A program made the translations under genes and the position numbers. A stretch of DNA of 16,038 nt from Calditrichota bacterium (lineage in GTDB: Bacteria; Calditrichota; Calditrichia; Calditrichales; Calditrichaceae): NCBI GenBank assembly GCA_024278715.1, contig JAJRSN010000059.1, positions 1 to 16,038 of the forward strand, in the 5' to 3' direction. Positions 1 through 8,400 of the stretch are shown one piece after another (position 1 is the stretch's first letter; each line of letters opens with the position of its first letter). Under the pieces are notes generated by a model, which saw only the letters and a program-made list of their open reading frames with translations, had not been told where the DNA came from and ran no database searches.

Positions 1-614
1 CGGTTCCGGTGACCGTGTCCGTTTAAAAGCATCACAACGCGATAGTTTTTGATAATATCCATAAAAACGTCATAATTATCGATGGTAAAGGGCGGAGAAA
101 GCGGATAATGAGTGACAAAAATCAGAGGTTGCCGCGGGTTTTTAAGATTTTGTAAAAATCGTTTCAACCATCGTAAATCGTGCGGAGCAAAATGTCCGTC
201 CGCCATGCGCAATTCCGGTCCTTGATGCAATCCGATAAATTTAAAACCCCCGTAATCAAAATTAAATTTATCATCGCCCCAAAAGGTTTTAAAATTTTCC
301 AGGTCCGAATCCGTCCATTTACTATCGTGATTGCCGGGTATGATGTAATAAGGCATATTCAGCGAATCAAGAATTTGTTTTGCCCTGAACAGATTATTCC
401 CGGTGTTGGTGTCTGTGATGTCGCCGCTTACAATTACAAAATCGATGTTTCGCAAACGGTTGATATCTTTTACCGCTAACCGCAGATCTTTTGCCCCGGA
501 AGAAGCGGCTGAAACATGAGTGTCGGATAACCAGGCAAAACGAAAGCGATCTTGTTCTTTACACCCGGCTAAAATCAATACAACAAAAAATAAAATAGTG
601 AGAAGTCGTTTCAT
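1..614 (-). CDS. Calcineurin-like metallophosphoesterase, predicted lipoprotein (3' end beyond window)
   Basis: The reading frame opens at the ATG at 612-614 and stays open to the left edge, giving about 204 residues with the C-terminus missing. It begins with a lipoprotein signal peptide: positive MKR, a hydrophobic stretch, and lipobox LAGC, so lipid attachment at about Cys18. The metallophosphoesterase metal-binding motifs follow in order: SDTH (D-x-H), SGDITD (GDxxD), PGNHD (GNHD), VTHYP and, near the edge, GHGH. This family hydrolyses phosphomono- or diesters with a two-metal centre; the substrate cannot be told from sequence. The lipobox places the enzyme on the periplasmic side of the inner membrane or on the outer membrane. 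It is transcribed away from the AMP nucleosidase gene, so the promoter should lie in 615-1163. The fold is secure; the exact substrate is unknown. Confidence 0.88.
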   Translation of the reverse strand, partial: MKRLLTILFFVVLILAGCKEQDRFRFAWLSDTHVSAASSGAKDLRLAVKDINRLRNIDFVIVSGDITDTNTGNNLFRAKQILDSLNMPYYIIPGNHDSKWTDSDLENFKTFWGDDKFNFDYGGFKFIGLHQGPELRMADGHFAPHDLRWLKRFLQNLKNPRQPLIFVTHYPLSPPFTIDNYDVFMDIIKNYRVVMLLNGHGHRN

Positions 615-1163
615 TTTAAATTCCTGTTTTTGTTCTTTGTCTAAAAAATGATTAAGTTTTATGTAAGTTGTTTTTCTCTTTCATTTCAACTGGCAAACCC
701 GAGTTTCTTATTTGCCGTTGAAAATACGGGATTTATTACTGCGCTTACGTCAGCGACCGCTGCTTTCGCAAAACAACCTTTTTGCGGCGCGGAAACAACA
801 ATAACGCTGATTACGCAAAAGTCGTAAAAAAATAAGATAAAACCTGTTTGAAACAAAATAATAATTTAAGGAACCGTTTCTTTAGCGGCTTAACCGATAA
901 AACATCAAAGCTAAACGCTTAAAAACGAAAGGATGCAAAGTTTTATTGTAAAAATCCCCTCGTCCCCGCCTGTGCTCGTAAAAGAAGAGAGCGGCGCCGA
1001 TTAGGCAAATATTCGCGTAAAACAGAAGCAAAAAATTTTAACGGATGAGATTTTCTTTAGGAAAATGAGTTTTTGTCAAATGAATTTCATATTTATTTTG
1101 ATGAAATCAAATTTGCTTCGTACATTTATAAAAAGTAAAACATACTTATGTGGTATTATTGTT
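615..1163. other. Divergent intergenic region
   Basis: This is about 550 bases between the minus-strand phosphoesterase and the plus-strand AMP nucleosidase, and it should carry the promoters of both. I see no convincing coding frame, RNA gene or strong hairpin. The plus-strand frame of the AMP nucleosidase is open back to an ATG at 1065, but that extension looks like AT-rich non-coding sequence. Confidence 0.4.
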
Positions 1164-1970
1164 ATGATTTCTCTACCTTCCAACAAACATTTAAACAGCA
1201 TCTCGAAATACGAACTGGCTAAATTATGGCTGCCGCGCTATACCGGTACTAAAATCGACGAATTCGGCGATTATATTTTAATAACCAACTTCAGTTATTA
1301 TATTAGCATGTTTGCCGAACGTTTTAAATGTGATGTTAAGGGTGAGGGGCGTCCCATGCAAACGGCTACCAATTCCGGCGGACTGACCATAATCAATTTC
1401 GGAATGGGTTCGCCCAATGCCGCCACCCTGATGGATTTGCTGTCGGCGCGGAAGCCGGAAGGAGTGCTCTTCTTGGGCAAATGCGGAGGCTTGAAGCATT
1501 CGACGGAAATCGGTCATTTTATTTTACCGATAGCCGCCATTCGGGGCGAGGGCACCAGTAATGATTATTTTCCCCCCGAAGTTCCCGCATTGCCTTCTTT
1601 TAAATTACATAAATTTGTTTCGAATAAAATCGTCGGTCACAATCAGGAATATCGCACGGGCGTTGTTTACACCACCAACCGAAGAGTGTGGGAATGGGAC
1701 GAAACCTTTAAAAGCTACCTGCGAAAAATTTCCGCCATTGCCATTGATATGGAAACGGCGACCATTTTTATCGTAGGTCATGCCAATGCCATCTCCCGCG
1801 GCGCCCTGCTATTGGTCAGCGATTTACCGATGACCCCCGAAGGAATTAAAACGGAAGAATCCGATCAATATGTTACGCAAAAATACACTGAATTGCATCT
1901 TCAAATCGGTATCGAAGCCATGACGGAAATTGGCGAAAAGGGCGAACAAATGAAGCATTTTCGCTATTGA
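1164..1970 (+). CDS. amn: AMP nucleosidase, short Bacteroidota-type
   Basis: AMP nucleosidase hydrolyses AMP to adenine and ribose 5-phosphate in the cytosol. The 268-residue product matches the short (about 260 residue) form I know from Bacteroidota almost end to end: WLPRYTG near residue 22, INFGMGSPNA, GKCGG at 105-109, PIAAIRGEGTSNDY, PPEVPALP, VYTTNRRVWE, the purine-phosphorylase-fold motif DMETAT at 195-200, and SDLPM at 219-223 followed by KTEESD. It lacks the extra N-terminal domain of the E. coli Amn (about 480 residues). The ATG at 1164 places WLPRYTG close to where family members have it. Upstream in-frame ATGs at 1065 and 1101 would add 33 or 21 residues of poor-quality sequence. 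None of the candidate starts has a good ribosome site; AGGA lies only 2 bases before 1065. The start is therefore less certain than the function. Confidence 0.9.
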   Translation: MISLPSNKHLNSISKYELAKLWLPRYTGTKIDEFGDYILITNFSYYISMFAERFKCDVKGEGRPMQTATNSGGLTIINFGMGSPNAATLMDLLSARKPEGVLFLGKCGGLKHSTEIGHFILPIAAIRGEGTSNDYFPPEVPALPSFKLHKFVSNKIVGHNQEYRTGVVYTTNRRVWEWDETFKSYLRKISAIAIDMETATIFIVGHANAISRGALLLVSDLPMTPEGIKTEESDQYVTQKYTELHLQIGIEAMTEIGEKGEQMKHFRY

Positions 1971-2019
1971 TACTTTTTATGCGGTCATCTTTTTAATTTT
2001 TACGTTTTTTTCTAAAAAC

Positions 2020-2026
2020 AGGAGAG
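2020..2026 (+). promoter_or_regulatory. Ribosome binding site deciding a GTG start
   Basis: AGGAGAG ends 4 bases before a GTG at 2031. An overlapping ATG at 2029 opens a frame of only nine codons, so the site supports GTG at 2031 as the start of the membrane protein. Confidence 0.6.
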
Positions 2027-2030
2027 CAAT

Positions 2031-2399
2031 GTGTTTGGGTTTGGAAGATGGGAAATGACCATAGGGTTAATTATTATTATTAACCTTCTTAATTTCATCT
2101 GGTTAACAAATATCAAATACAAGCTGACAATTGCCCGCAGAAGAAAACGCTGGAAACGCGTTTTAAGCGTTACCTTTTTTGTTATTGCTCCGTTAATCTT
2201 TATTTGCAACCTGTTATCTTATCCCTACTCCGGCTTCCTGAATTTAGCGTTGGGCGGATTGGGAGTCTGGTTCGGTCTTTCTCAACTCAGGTTTGTTCAC
2301 AGACATTCGGGAGTGCCGCAAATTGTTGAACCTTTAAGCACGCTTTATTTTTTGGTGGCAATGTTGTTATTATTGTTCGGAGTGTTGGCAATTATCTAA
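2031..2399 (+). CDS. Small four-helix membrane protein of unknown function
   Basis: I do not recognise this 122-residue protein. It reads as an integral membrane protein with four likely helices: about residues 9-26, 44-64, 70-88 and 102-122. A strongly basic cytosolic loop (RRRKRWKR) lies between helices 1 and 2, which predicts that loop to be inside. There are no charged residues in the last 20 positions, and the protein ends on the membrane helix (GVLAII). The start is GTG, chosen because of the AGGAGAG just upstream; an in-frame ATG at 2055 is the alternative. It lies 60 bases after the AMP nucleosidase on the same strand and may share its transcript. A run of seven Gs follows the stop codon. 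Confidence 0.65.
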   Translation: MFGFGRWEMTIGLIIIINLLNFIWLTNIKYKLTIARRRKRWKRVLSVTFFVIAPLIFICNLLSYPYSGFLNLALGGLGVWFGLSQLRFVHRHSGVPQIVEPLSTLYFLVAMLLLLFGVLAII

Positions 2400-2423
2400 A
2401 TAAAGAATGTTGGGGGGGAGAAT

Positions 2424-2447
2424 AAAAAAAACCGGCATACCGCCGGC
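2424..2447 (-). terminator. Rho-independent terminator of rpmB
   Basis: Read on the minus strand, the stem CCGGC/GCCGG closes a 5-base loop (GGTAT). It is extended by A-T pairs and followed by eight Ts. It starts directly after the rpmB stop codon. On the plus strand it has only three Ts after the stem, so it is mainly a minus-strand terminator. Confidence 0.85.
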
Positions 2448-2448
2448 T

Positions 2449-2646
2449 TTAAACTAAACTTGGTTTCTGAATTTTGTTAGCCTGAATGCAGCTTGTGCAA
2501 ACCCGCATACGTTTTACGCCGCTTGGAGTCTGGACGCGAACTTTTTGCAAATTTGGCAAGAAACGACGTTTCGTTTTATTGTGAGCATGGCTGACATGAT
2601 TCCCAACCATCGGTCGTTTTCCACAGATTTCGCATACGTAAGCCAT
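2449..2646 (-). CDS. rpmB: 50S ribosomal protein L28, zinc-binding type
   Basis: This 65-residue protein belongs to the large ribosomal subunit. The N-terminus MAYVCEICGKRP and the segment GNHVSHAHNKTKRRFLPNLQ are hallmarks of L28. It is the zinc (C+) form: cysteine pairs C5/C8 and C50/C53 make a four-cysteine site. The ATG at 2644-2646 has a strong ribosome site (AGGAG, spacer 8). The gene stands alone, without rpmG (L33) beside it, and faces the plus-strand genes on its left. The terminator immediately downstream marks it as a single-gene transcript. The promoter should lie in 2650-2860. Confidence 0.96.
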   Translation of the reverse strand: MAYVCEICGKRPMVGNHVSHAHNKTKRRFLPNLQKVRVQTPSGVKRMRVCTSCIQANKIQKPSLV

Positions 2647-2861
2647 TTATTCTTCTCCTCTTTGTTCAAATTCAAAACTTTTAATTTAAATAGTAAAATT
2701 TACTTATGCAAATTAGTTTAAAACACGGGTGTCGGTTTTTTTGTAAATCGATACTACCGTTGCGCCATCTGATTATTAGAATCGATAAATTTGTGATATA
2801 AGATGATTTTCTTGCGTTTAAATATGTTCAAATTACAGGTTGAAAGAAAAAGACAGAACGT

Positions 2862-3752
2862 ATGATGAAAATTTATCTGTTTATAGCAGGCGTTTTTTTT
2901 GCGGGATTATTTTTTTCTTGTTCAAGAGATTCAAATCCTTTAACATTAACCACGGATACCCAAACACAAACGGTTAAAAACCAAAACAACTTTTATCAAT
3001 TCACTTTAAAAGCCGATAAAAAAGTACAAATGTTGCGTACGGATTCTTTGTCGTTTGACTGCGATTCGATAGCTGTCGGTTATTACCTGAAAAACTGGCG
3101 GGAAGGGAATATCCGTTTTTCAATACTGGATCCGGATTCCGAAGCGTTTATTAAAAGATTAGTCGATTTCCAAATAAACGACAAAGGATGGATTACGTCA
3201 TATTTTCCCGATTGTCTTCCGAAGTATTTGCGGCTTGAGATTCGAAATTTTATAGGCGAATTTGAATTAAAAGTCTGCCCTCAGGAATTATTGCCATTCC
3301 GTGAAAAGGGAATTATCGGTCGTGATAAAAATGCCGTTTATTACACCTCGTTTGAAATCCCGGAGGATTTAACGCCATGGAAAGGTTACGGCTCGCTGAG
3401 TTTATTTGATGAAACTTTTCCCGGCGGCGGGAAACATTCCGTGATGGTTTCCGGCGGTTGTGTTGTTCCCCATGGAGAGCTGCAACTAAAAAATTGCAAA
3501 GAGGGGTACTACCGTTTGCAGGGATGGGCTAAAAACTTATCATCAGGTGGCAATATCCGGTTTTTTATTAAAAATTTCAATCAAAATGGTCGATATAGTA
3601 TTTATGTGGCTGATAATAACTGGAAGTTTTATCAGAGCGCTGATTCGCTTTATTGTCCCGAAGACAGCACAATAGTGGTCTGGATGATTTCAGGCGGTTT
3701 TGCTCCTTCTTCCATGCTTGTTGATGAATTGCAAGTTGTTAAAATAGATTAG
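2862..3752 (+). CDS. Predicted lipoprotein with a C-terminal carbohydrate-binding-like beta-sandwich region
   Basis: The 296-residue product begins with a hydrophobic signal (residues 3-18) and a Cys at 20. The preceding residues LFFS make a loose lipobox, typical of FCB bacteria but not canonical. The rest is secreted, rich in beta-strand patterns, and has no enzyme motif I recognise. The second half (about 160-296) has the feel of a galactose-binding or CBM-like jelly roll: FEIPEDLTPW, then a glycine-rich turn, a segment like GYYRLQGWAKN, and a final strand MLVDELQVV. This is an impression of fold only. The stop is 10 bases before the hybrid-kinase ATG, so the two are probably co-transcribed and the lipoprotein may be linked to that signalling pathway. 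MM at 2862/2865 leaves the start open by one codon. A Bacteroidota-like -7 box (TAAATTTG, 2786-2793) lies upstream but is weak evidence of a promoter. Confidence 0.75.
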   Translation: MMKIYLFIAGVFFAGLFFSCSRDSNPLTLTTDTQTQTVKNQNNFYQFTLKADKKVQMLRTDSLSFDCDSIAVGYYLKNWREGNIRFSILDPDSEAFIKRLVDFQINDKGWITSYFPDCLPKYLRLEIRNFIGEFELKVCPQELLPFREKGIIGRDKNAVYYTSFEIPEDLTPWKGYGSLSLFDETFPGGGKHSVMVSGGCVVPHGELQLKNCKEGYYRLQGWAKNLSSGGNIRFFIKNFNQNGRYSIYVADNNWKFYQSADSLYCPEDSTIVVWMISGGFAPSSMLVDELQVVKID

Positions 3753-3762
3753 GTTAAATGCC

Positions 3763-6700
3763 ATGAAAAAGCCGACTGACCCAGTATTCCTGAAAATCGA
3801 AAACAAAATACTTAAACTTCTTATCGATGAAATTCCGCTTACCCGAAAATTAGACCGGATTTGCGCGGTGTTAAACGAATTGCCTCCGATCGCCGATTGT
3901 AAAATCATTCTTCGTGAAGATAAGTCAGGGAAATTTTATCAGAGTGTTTCCGAAAATTTTACTAAAGATGTTAAATCGACCTATTCATTTTTAAAGTCGC
4001 TTTTTGCGAATGACGTCTCTTCCGAAATTTTTACTACGGAAGAATTCTCCGAATTTGCGCCTTTTGTTTCGGGCGCTGTTCTGCAAAACACGGCTAAAAT
4101 TTTAATCTTACTTTTGGAATTTAAAAACGGGCGGGCATTTTTATTGTTATGCTTAAACGACGATTCCGCCGTTCGCGCCGTGCAAAACCTATTGGATGAA
4201 ATAAAGCCCGCTCTTAAAAAAATTCCGGAATGTTTTTTTGAACATCCCGATAACAATAATCGGTTAATAGATGATAAGACGCCGAAAATCAAAGATCGTC
4301 AAATCTCCGCTTTAACTGATAACTTGTCCGGAATGGTCTATCGCTGTCTGAATGACAAGAACAGAACAATGAAGTATGTCAGCAGCGGCATAAAAAAAGT
4401 AACCGGCTACGATCCTGATGACTTGATCGACAATAAGACACTCTCCTTCGGCGATCTCATTCATCCCGAAGACCGAAACGGAGAATTTGAAACGATTCGT
4501 AAGGCGCTTAAAAAACGCGAGCCCTTTAAATCCGTCTATCGTGTTTTTACAAAGGACGGAAAGGTTAAATGGATTTGGGAAGAAGGCAGAGGCATATTAA
4601 ACGACGAAGGTAAAATCGAATTTCTTGAAGGCTACATAACGGATATTACCGAAAGACAAAAATATCTCCGGCAAACAGAGCATGTGAACAGAATTCTTTT
4701 GACCATCAGAACCATCAACCAATTGATTGTGCGTGAGAAAAACGAGGCGACGCTGCTGACAAAAATTTGTAGATTACTTATTCAGTCCGGAGATTTTAAA
4801 TACGCCTGGATCGCCAGACTAAATCAGGACGGAGAAACCGAAGAATTTTATCAAGCGGGATTTTTTAACAAGAAAACGCAGCGGAAAAACGAATTTGTTA
4901 AATCTTGTATTTCAAAGGCGATGAATTCGCGGAACTGTTTGATCAGCATTTTACATCCCGCTGATGACTCCGCCGCCTCTCTTCAAGCGGCAAATAAAGA
5001 AAATACTACCCGCGCTTTGGTAGCGCCGCTGCAATATCAAAAAAGAACAATGGGCGTGCTTTGTGTGGGATTGGATAAAACCTTTAATTTTTCAACAGAA
5101 GAAGAGGAAATTCTGTTTGAGTTGGCTGCGGATATAGCCTTTGCACTGCACATCATTGAAATTGAAGAACAAAACAAAAAAATAGAACAAGCGGTTAATT
5201 TCATCAATAAAAAAGTAACTGGGGTCACGACTCATGAGGTTTTGAAATCCTTGGCGACCAATATCGCCCGATCGATAAAAGCCGATTATGTGTTTATTAC
5301 CGAAATAATGAACGAAACTGAAGAAAGCATCAAAATAGTCGCTTGTTATGGCGACGGGAAAATTGCGGAAAACGAGGTACATGCTTTAAAAGGCACTCCC
5401 TGTGAAAATGTAATAAATCAAAAAACTCGTGTTTATCCGGAAAAAATAGCGGAACTTTTCCCGGACGATGATTTGATAAAAACGTTGAATGCAGAAGGTT
5501 ACATTGGCACTCCTTTAAGAAAACCCGACGGAAAGGTTATCGGAACTCTTGTAGCCCTCACCAAATCCAAAATAAAAAACGCGACTTTGAAAAGGAATGT
5601 TCTGGAAATTTTTGCCCATCGGGTAGGGGTTGAATTACAGCGCTTTAAAATGGAGGAACAATTAAAGGAAAGCGAATACAGGTATCGCACGATTTTTGAA
5701 AATTCACCTTTCGGCATTTATCGCTCCACCTTGGACGGAAGAGTTATTATCGCCAACCCGGCTTTGATTAAAATGTTGGGATTTGACTCGCTGGAAGATT
5801 TAAAGAAGCGTGATATCGACAGAGAAGGATATTACCACAAAAAAAACCGACTCGAATTTATAAAAAGGGTAATGAGCACGGATGAATTTATTGTCCATGA
5901 GTCGGTATGGCGTAAAAAAGACGGCTCTCCGATTCCGGTTCGCGAAAAGGCAAGGGCGGTTAAAGATTCGGCGGGAAACTTGCTTTATTTTGAAGGCACT
6001 GTGGAAGATATTACCGAACAAAAAGAAAAAGAAGAACGGATTCTTTATCAAAACCAATTGCTCGCGGCGGCTCAGGACGCTATTCTTGCTACGGATTTAA
6101 ATTTTAAGATTACTTATTGGAACAGAAGCGCGGAAAAACTGTACGGCTGGAAGGCGGAAGAGGTTTTGGGTAAAAGGATCGATGAAATCGTTAAAATGCG
6201 CATGACGACGAAAGAACGGCTGCGCATTCGTAAGATTGCGACGGAAAAGGGATTTTGGCGCGGAGAAGTGATTCAATTTAACAGACAGGGCGAAGAACTT
6301 GTCATTGATATGTCCATTGGTCTGATGCACGATTCGGAGGGGAAACCGGTGGCTATCGTAGGAATAAACAGAGACATCAGCGAAAAGAGAAAATTCGAAG
6401 AAGCCCTAAAAGCAAGCGAAGCCAGCTACCGGGGACTCTTCAACAGCGTAAAAGAAGCCATTTATATTCAGGCAGAAGACGGCAGCTTTTTGGATGTGAA
6501 TGAAGGCGCGGAAAAAATGTACGGCTATCCGCGCAGTTATTTTATCGGAAAATCGCCGGTTGATGTAGCCGCTCCCGGGAAAAACGATATGCACAAAGTA
6601 TTCGAGCATTTTCGCAAGGCTTTACAGGGCGAACCGCAGCAATTTGAATTTTGGGGACGTCGTTCCAACGGAGAAGCTTTTCCGAAAAATGTGCGTCTTT

Positions 6701-8301
6701 ATAAAGGGCAGTACTTTGGGCAGAATGTTGTTATTGCCCTTGCGCAGGATATTACCGAACAAAAACGGGTGGAGGAGCGATTAAGAGAGCTTACGGACGC
6801 CATAGAACAGAGTCCGGTTTCGGTAATAATTACCGACCTGGAGGGGAAAATTGAATATGTAAATCCGAAGTTTACGCAGGTGTCAGGTTACGAATATTCG
6901 GAAGTAATAGGCGAAAAACCCAATATTTTGAAGTCCGGTTTAATGCCGCAAAAAGTTTACGAAGAAATATGGAGCACCATTTCTTCCGGAAAAGTCTGGC
7001 AGGGCGAATTGCTAAATAAAAGAAAAGACGGTACTCTTTTTTGGGAGTATGCAAGAATCAGCGCCATTAAAAACGAAAAAGGAGAAATCCAACACTATCT
7101 TGCAATTAAAGAAGATATCACAGAGCGCAAAAAATTGGAAGAAGATAAAAAGCTGCTTCAAAAACAGTTGCATCAAAACCAGCGGCTGGAAACGATCGGA
7201 ACGCTTGCCGGCGGTATTGCCCATGATTTCAATAATATTTTAACCCCGATTTTAGGGTATGCCGAAATAATTAAAATGTCCGTTGTTGAAGACCCCAAAT
7301 TACAGGACAAAGCCAACCAGATCATCAAAGCGGCTTTGCGGGCAAGAGATTTGATTCGGCAGGTTTTAACCTTTTCCCGTCAAATCGATCATCAGCCAAA
7401 ACCGGTCTATCTGCAACACATTGTAACCGAAGCTTATAATTTGCTGCGGGCTTCCATCCCAAGCACGATCATTTTAGAAAAATCAATCGACAAATCCTGC
7501 CCGCCGGTAATGGCAGACCCCGCGCAAATGCATCAGGTTCTAATGAACTTGTGCACCAACGCGTATCAGGCTATGGAAAAAAACGGAGGACAACTTTCCA
7601 TAACATTACGACAAATTGCGGTTGATGAAATTACCGCCAAACATCATCCGGGTTTAAATGAACAAACTTACGTAAGATTATCGGTGTCTGATACCGGCGA
7701 AGGCATGGAGCCCTGGGTGATTGAACGTATTTTTGAACCCTTTTTTACGACCAAAGGCGTTGGCAAGGGAACCGGACTGGGACTCTCCGTTGTTCACGGT
7801 ATTGTTAAAAATTGCGGCGGAGATATCATAGTGTATAGTGAAAAAGGCAAAGGCACGGTTTTTCATGTGTATTTGCCCGTAGCCGATGTGCGGCAAATTG
7901 AAGAAGCGAAAGAAAAGGTTCCGATACCAAAAGGAGGGGAAAATATCCTTTTAGTCGATGATGAACCGAGCGTGCTTGAACTGGAAAAACAAATGCTTGC
8001 GTATTTTGGCTATAAAGTAACAACTGTTTTGGATAGTACAAAGGTGCTTGCAAAATTACGGAAAAATCCCGATAAATATCAGTTGCTGATTACAGATTTA
8101 ACAATGCCGAATATGACGGGTTTGCAATTATCTCAGCTCATCCGCCGCCATTTCCCCGATTTACCCATAATTCTGATTACCGGATACGGACAGCAACTGA
8201 CCGAAGATTTGCAAAAAAACTACGGGATTCGATCGATTTTAATGAAACCGGTCGTGGCTGCCGAGTTAGCGAAAGCGGTTCGAAAAGTATTAGACAATTG
8301 A
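3763..8301 (+). CDS. Soluble multi-PAS/GAF hybrid sensor histidine kinase with receiver domain
   Basis: This 1512-residue protein has no membrane segment, so it acts in the cytosol. Domain order: a poorly defined N-terminal region (1-170, perhaps a degenerate GAF); PAS1 with PAC (about 180-297); GAF1 (about 307-466); GAF2 (about 472-627); PAS2 (635-753); PAS3 (762-885); PAS4 (887-1000); PAS5 (1009-1123); and a short coiled coil. The kinase core follows: H-box LAGGIAHDFNN with phospho-acceptor H1154, N-box N1262/N1266, G1 box D1310-T-G-E-G, and G2 box GKGTGLGLS (1334-1342). The C-terminal receiver has acidic residues D1399/D1400, phospho-acceptor D1445, T1473 and K1495. PAS repeats end in DITE-type linkers. 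The layout predicts transfer of phosphate from H1154 to D1445, or removal of phosphate by the receiver. No HPt domain or output gene is adjacent, so the final target is unknown. It follows the lipoprotein gene after 10 bases. Confidence 0.95.
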   Translation: MKKPTDPVFLKIENKILKLLIDEIPLTRKLDRICAVLNELPPIADCKIILREDKSGKFYQSVSENFTKDVKSTYSFLKSLFANDVSSEIFTTEEFSEFAPFVSGAVLQNTAKILILLLEFKNGRAFLLLCLNDDSAVRAVQNLLDEIKPALKKIPECFFEHPDNNNRLIDDKTPKIKDRQISALTDNLSGMVYRCLNDKNRTMKYVSSGIKKVTGYDPDDLIDNKTLSFGDLIHPEDRNGEFETIRKALKKREPFKSVYRVFTKDGKVKWIWEEGRGILNDEGKIEFLEGYITDITERQKYLRQTEHVNRILLTIRTINQLIVREKNEATLLTKICRLLIQSGDFKYAWIARLNQDGETEEFYQAGFFNKKTQRKNEFVKSCISKAMNSRNCLISILHPADDSAASLQAANKENTTRALVAPLQYQKRTMGVLCVGLDKTFNFSTEEEEILFELAADIAFALHIIEIEEQNKKIEQAVNFINKKVTGVTTHEVLKSLATNIARSIKADYVFITEIMNETEESIKIVACYGDGKIAENEVHALKGTPCENVINQKTRVYPEKIAELFPDDDLIKTLNAEGYIGTPLRKPDGKVIGTLVALTKSKIKNATLKRNVLEIFAHRVGVELQRFKMEEQLKESEYRYRTIFENSPFGIYRSTLDGRVIIANPALIKMLGFDSLEDLKKRDIDREGYYHKKNRLEFIKRVMSTDEFIVHESVWRKKDGSPIPVREKARAVKDSAGNLLYFEGTVEDITEQKEKEERILYQNQLLAAAQDAILATDLNFKITYWNRSAEKLYGWKAEEVLGKRIDEIVKMRMTTKERLRIRKIATEKGFWRGEVIQFNRQGEELVIDMSIGLMHDSEGKPVAIVGINRDISEKRKFEEALKASEASYRGLFNSVKEAIYIQAEDGSFLDVNEGAEKMYGYPRSYFIGKSPVDVAAPGKNDMHKVFEHFRKALQGEPQQFEFWGRRSNGEAFPKNVRLYKGQYFGQNVVIALAQDITEQKRVEERLRELTDAIEQSPVSVIITDLEGKIEYVNPKFTQVSGYEYSEVIGEKPNILKSGLMPQKVYEEIWSTISSGKVWQGELLNKRKDGTLFWEYARISAIKNEKGEIQHYLAIKEDITERKKLEEDKKLLQKQLHQNQRLETIGTLAGGIAHDFNNILTPILGYAEIIKMSVVEDPKLQDKANQIIKAALRARDLIRQVLTFSRQIDHQPKPVYLQHIVTEAYNLLRASIPSTIILEKSIDKSCPPVMADPAQMHQVLMNLCTNAYQAMEKNGGQLSITLRQIAVDEITAKHHPGLNEQTYVRLSVSDTGEGMEPWVIERIFEPFFTTKGVGKGTGLGLSVVHGIVKNCGGDIIVYSEKGKGTVFHVYLPVADVRQIEEAKEKVPIPKGGENILLVDDEPSVLELEKQMLAYFGYKVTTVLDSTKVLAKLRKNPDKYQLLITDLTMPNMTGLQLSQLIRRHFPDLPIILITGYGQQLTEDLQKNYGIRSILMKPVVAAELAKAVRKVLDN

Positions 8302-8304
8302 CTC

Positions 8305-8397
8305 CAGATTAAACTGATTACACAGATTGCGCTGATTAAATTGACGGTTTTTTGATGCTTAGCGCGTAAAATAAGAGAACTTGTTTATTTTTCAATT
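8305..8397 (+). repeat. 93-bp dispersed repeat, copy 1
   Basis: Base-by-base comparison shows this stretch equals the reverse complement of 12771-12863 at all but two positions (8356 and the T in GTTTAT near 8388). The first 36 bases are four exact 9-base units: CAGATTAAA, CTGATTACA, CAGATTGCG and CTGATTAAA. The rest is unique to the repeat and includes GACGGTTTTTTGAT and TTAGCGCG. It begins three bases after the TGA stop of the hybrid kinase. No coding frame is apparent. Confidence 0.88.
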
Positions 8398-8400
8398 ACT

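Noticed and set aside
180..479. Plus-strand open frame of 99 codons
   Set aside because: It is the antisense shadow of the metallophosphoesterase, which has all its catalytic motifs on the minus strand.
930..1020. Possible c-di-GMP-type riboswitch (GGATGCAAAG resembles part of the conserved core)
   Set aside because: The other conserved block and the tetraloop receptor are absent and I could not draw the paired stems.
1065..1163. N-terminal extension of the AMP nucleosidase from ATG 1065
   Set aside because: The extra 33 residues do not resemble the family, the ribosome site is too close to the ATG, and the composition is that of the flanking non-coding DNA.
2760..2793. Bacteroidota-type promoter (TTG and TAAATTTG) before the lipoprotein gene
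   Set aside because: The -33 element is incomplete and the spacing is long; similar boxes occur by chance in AT-rich DNA.
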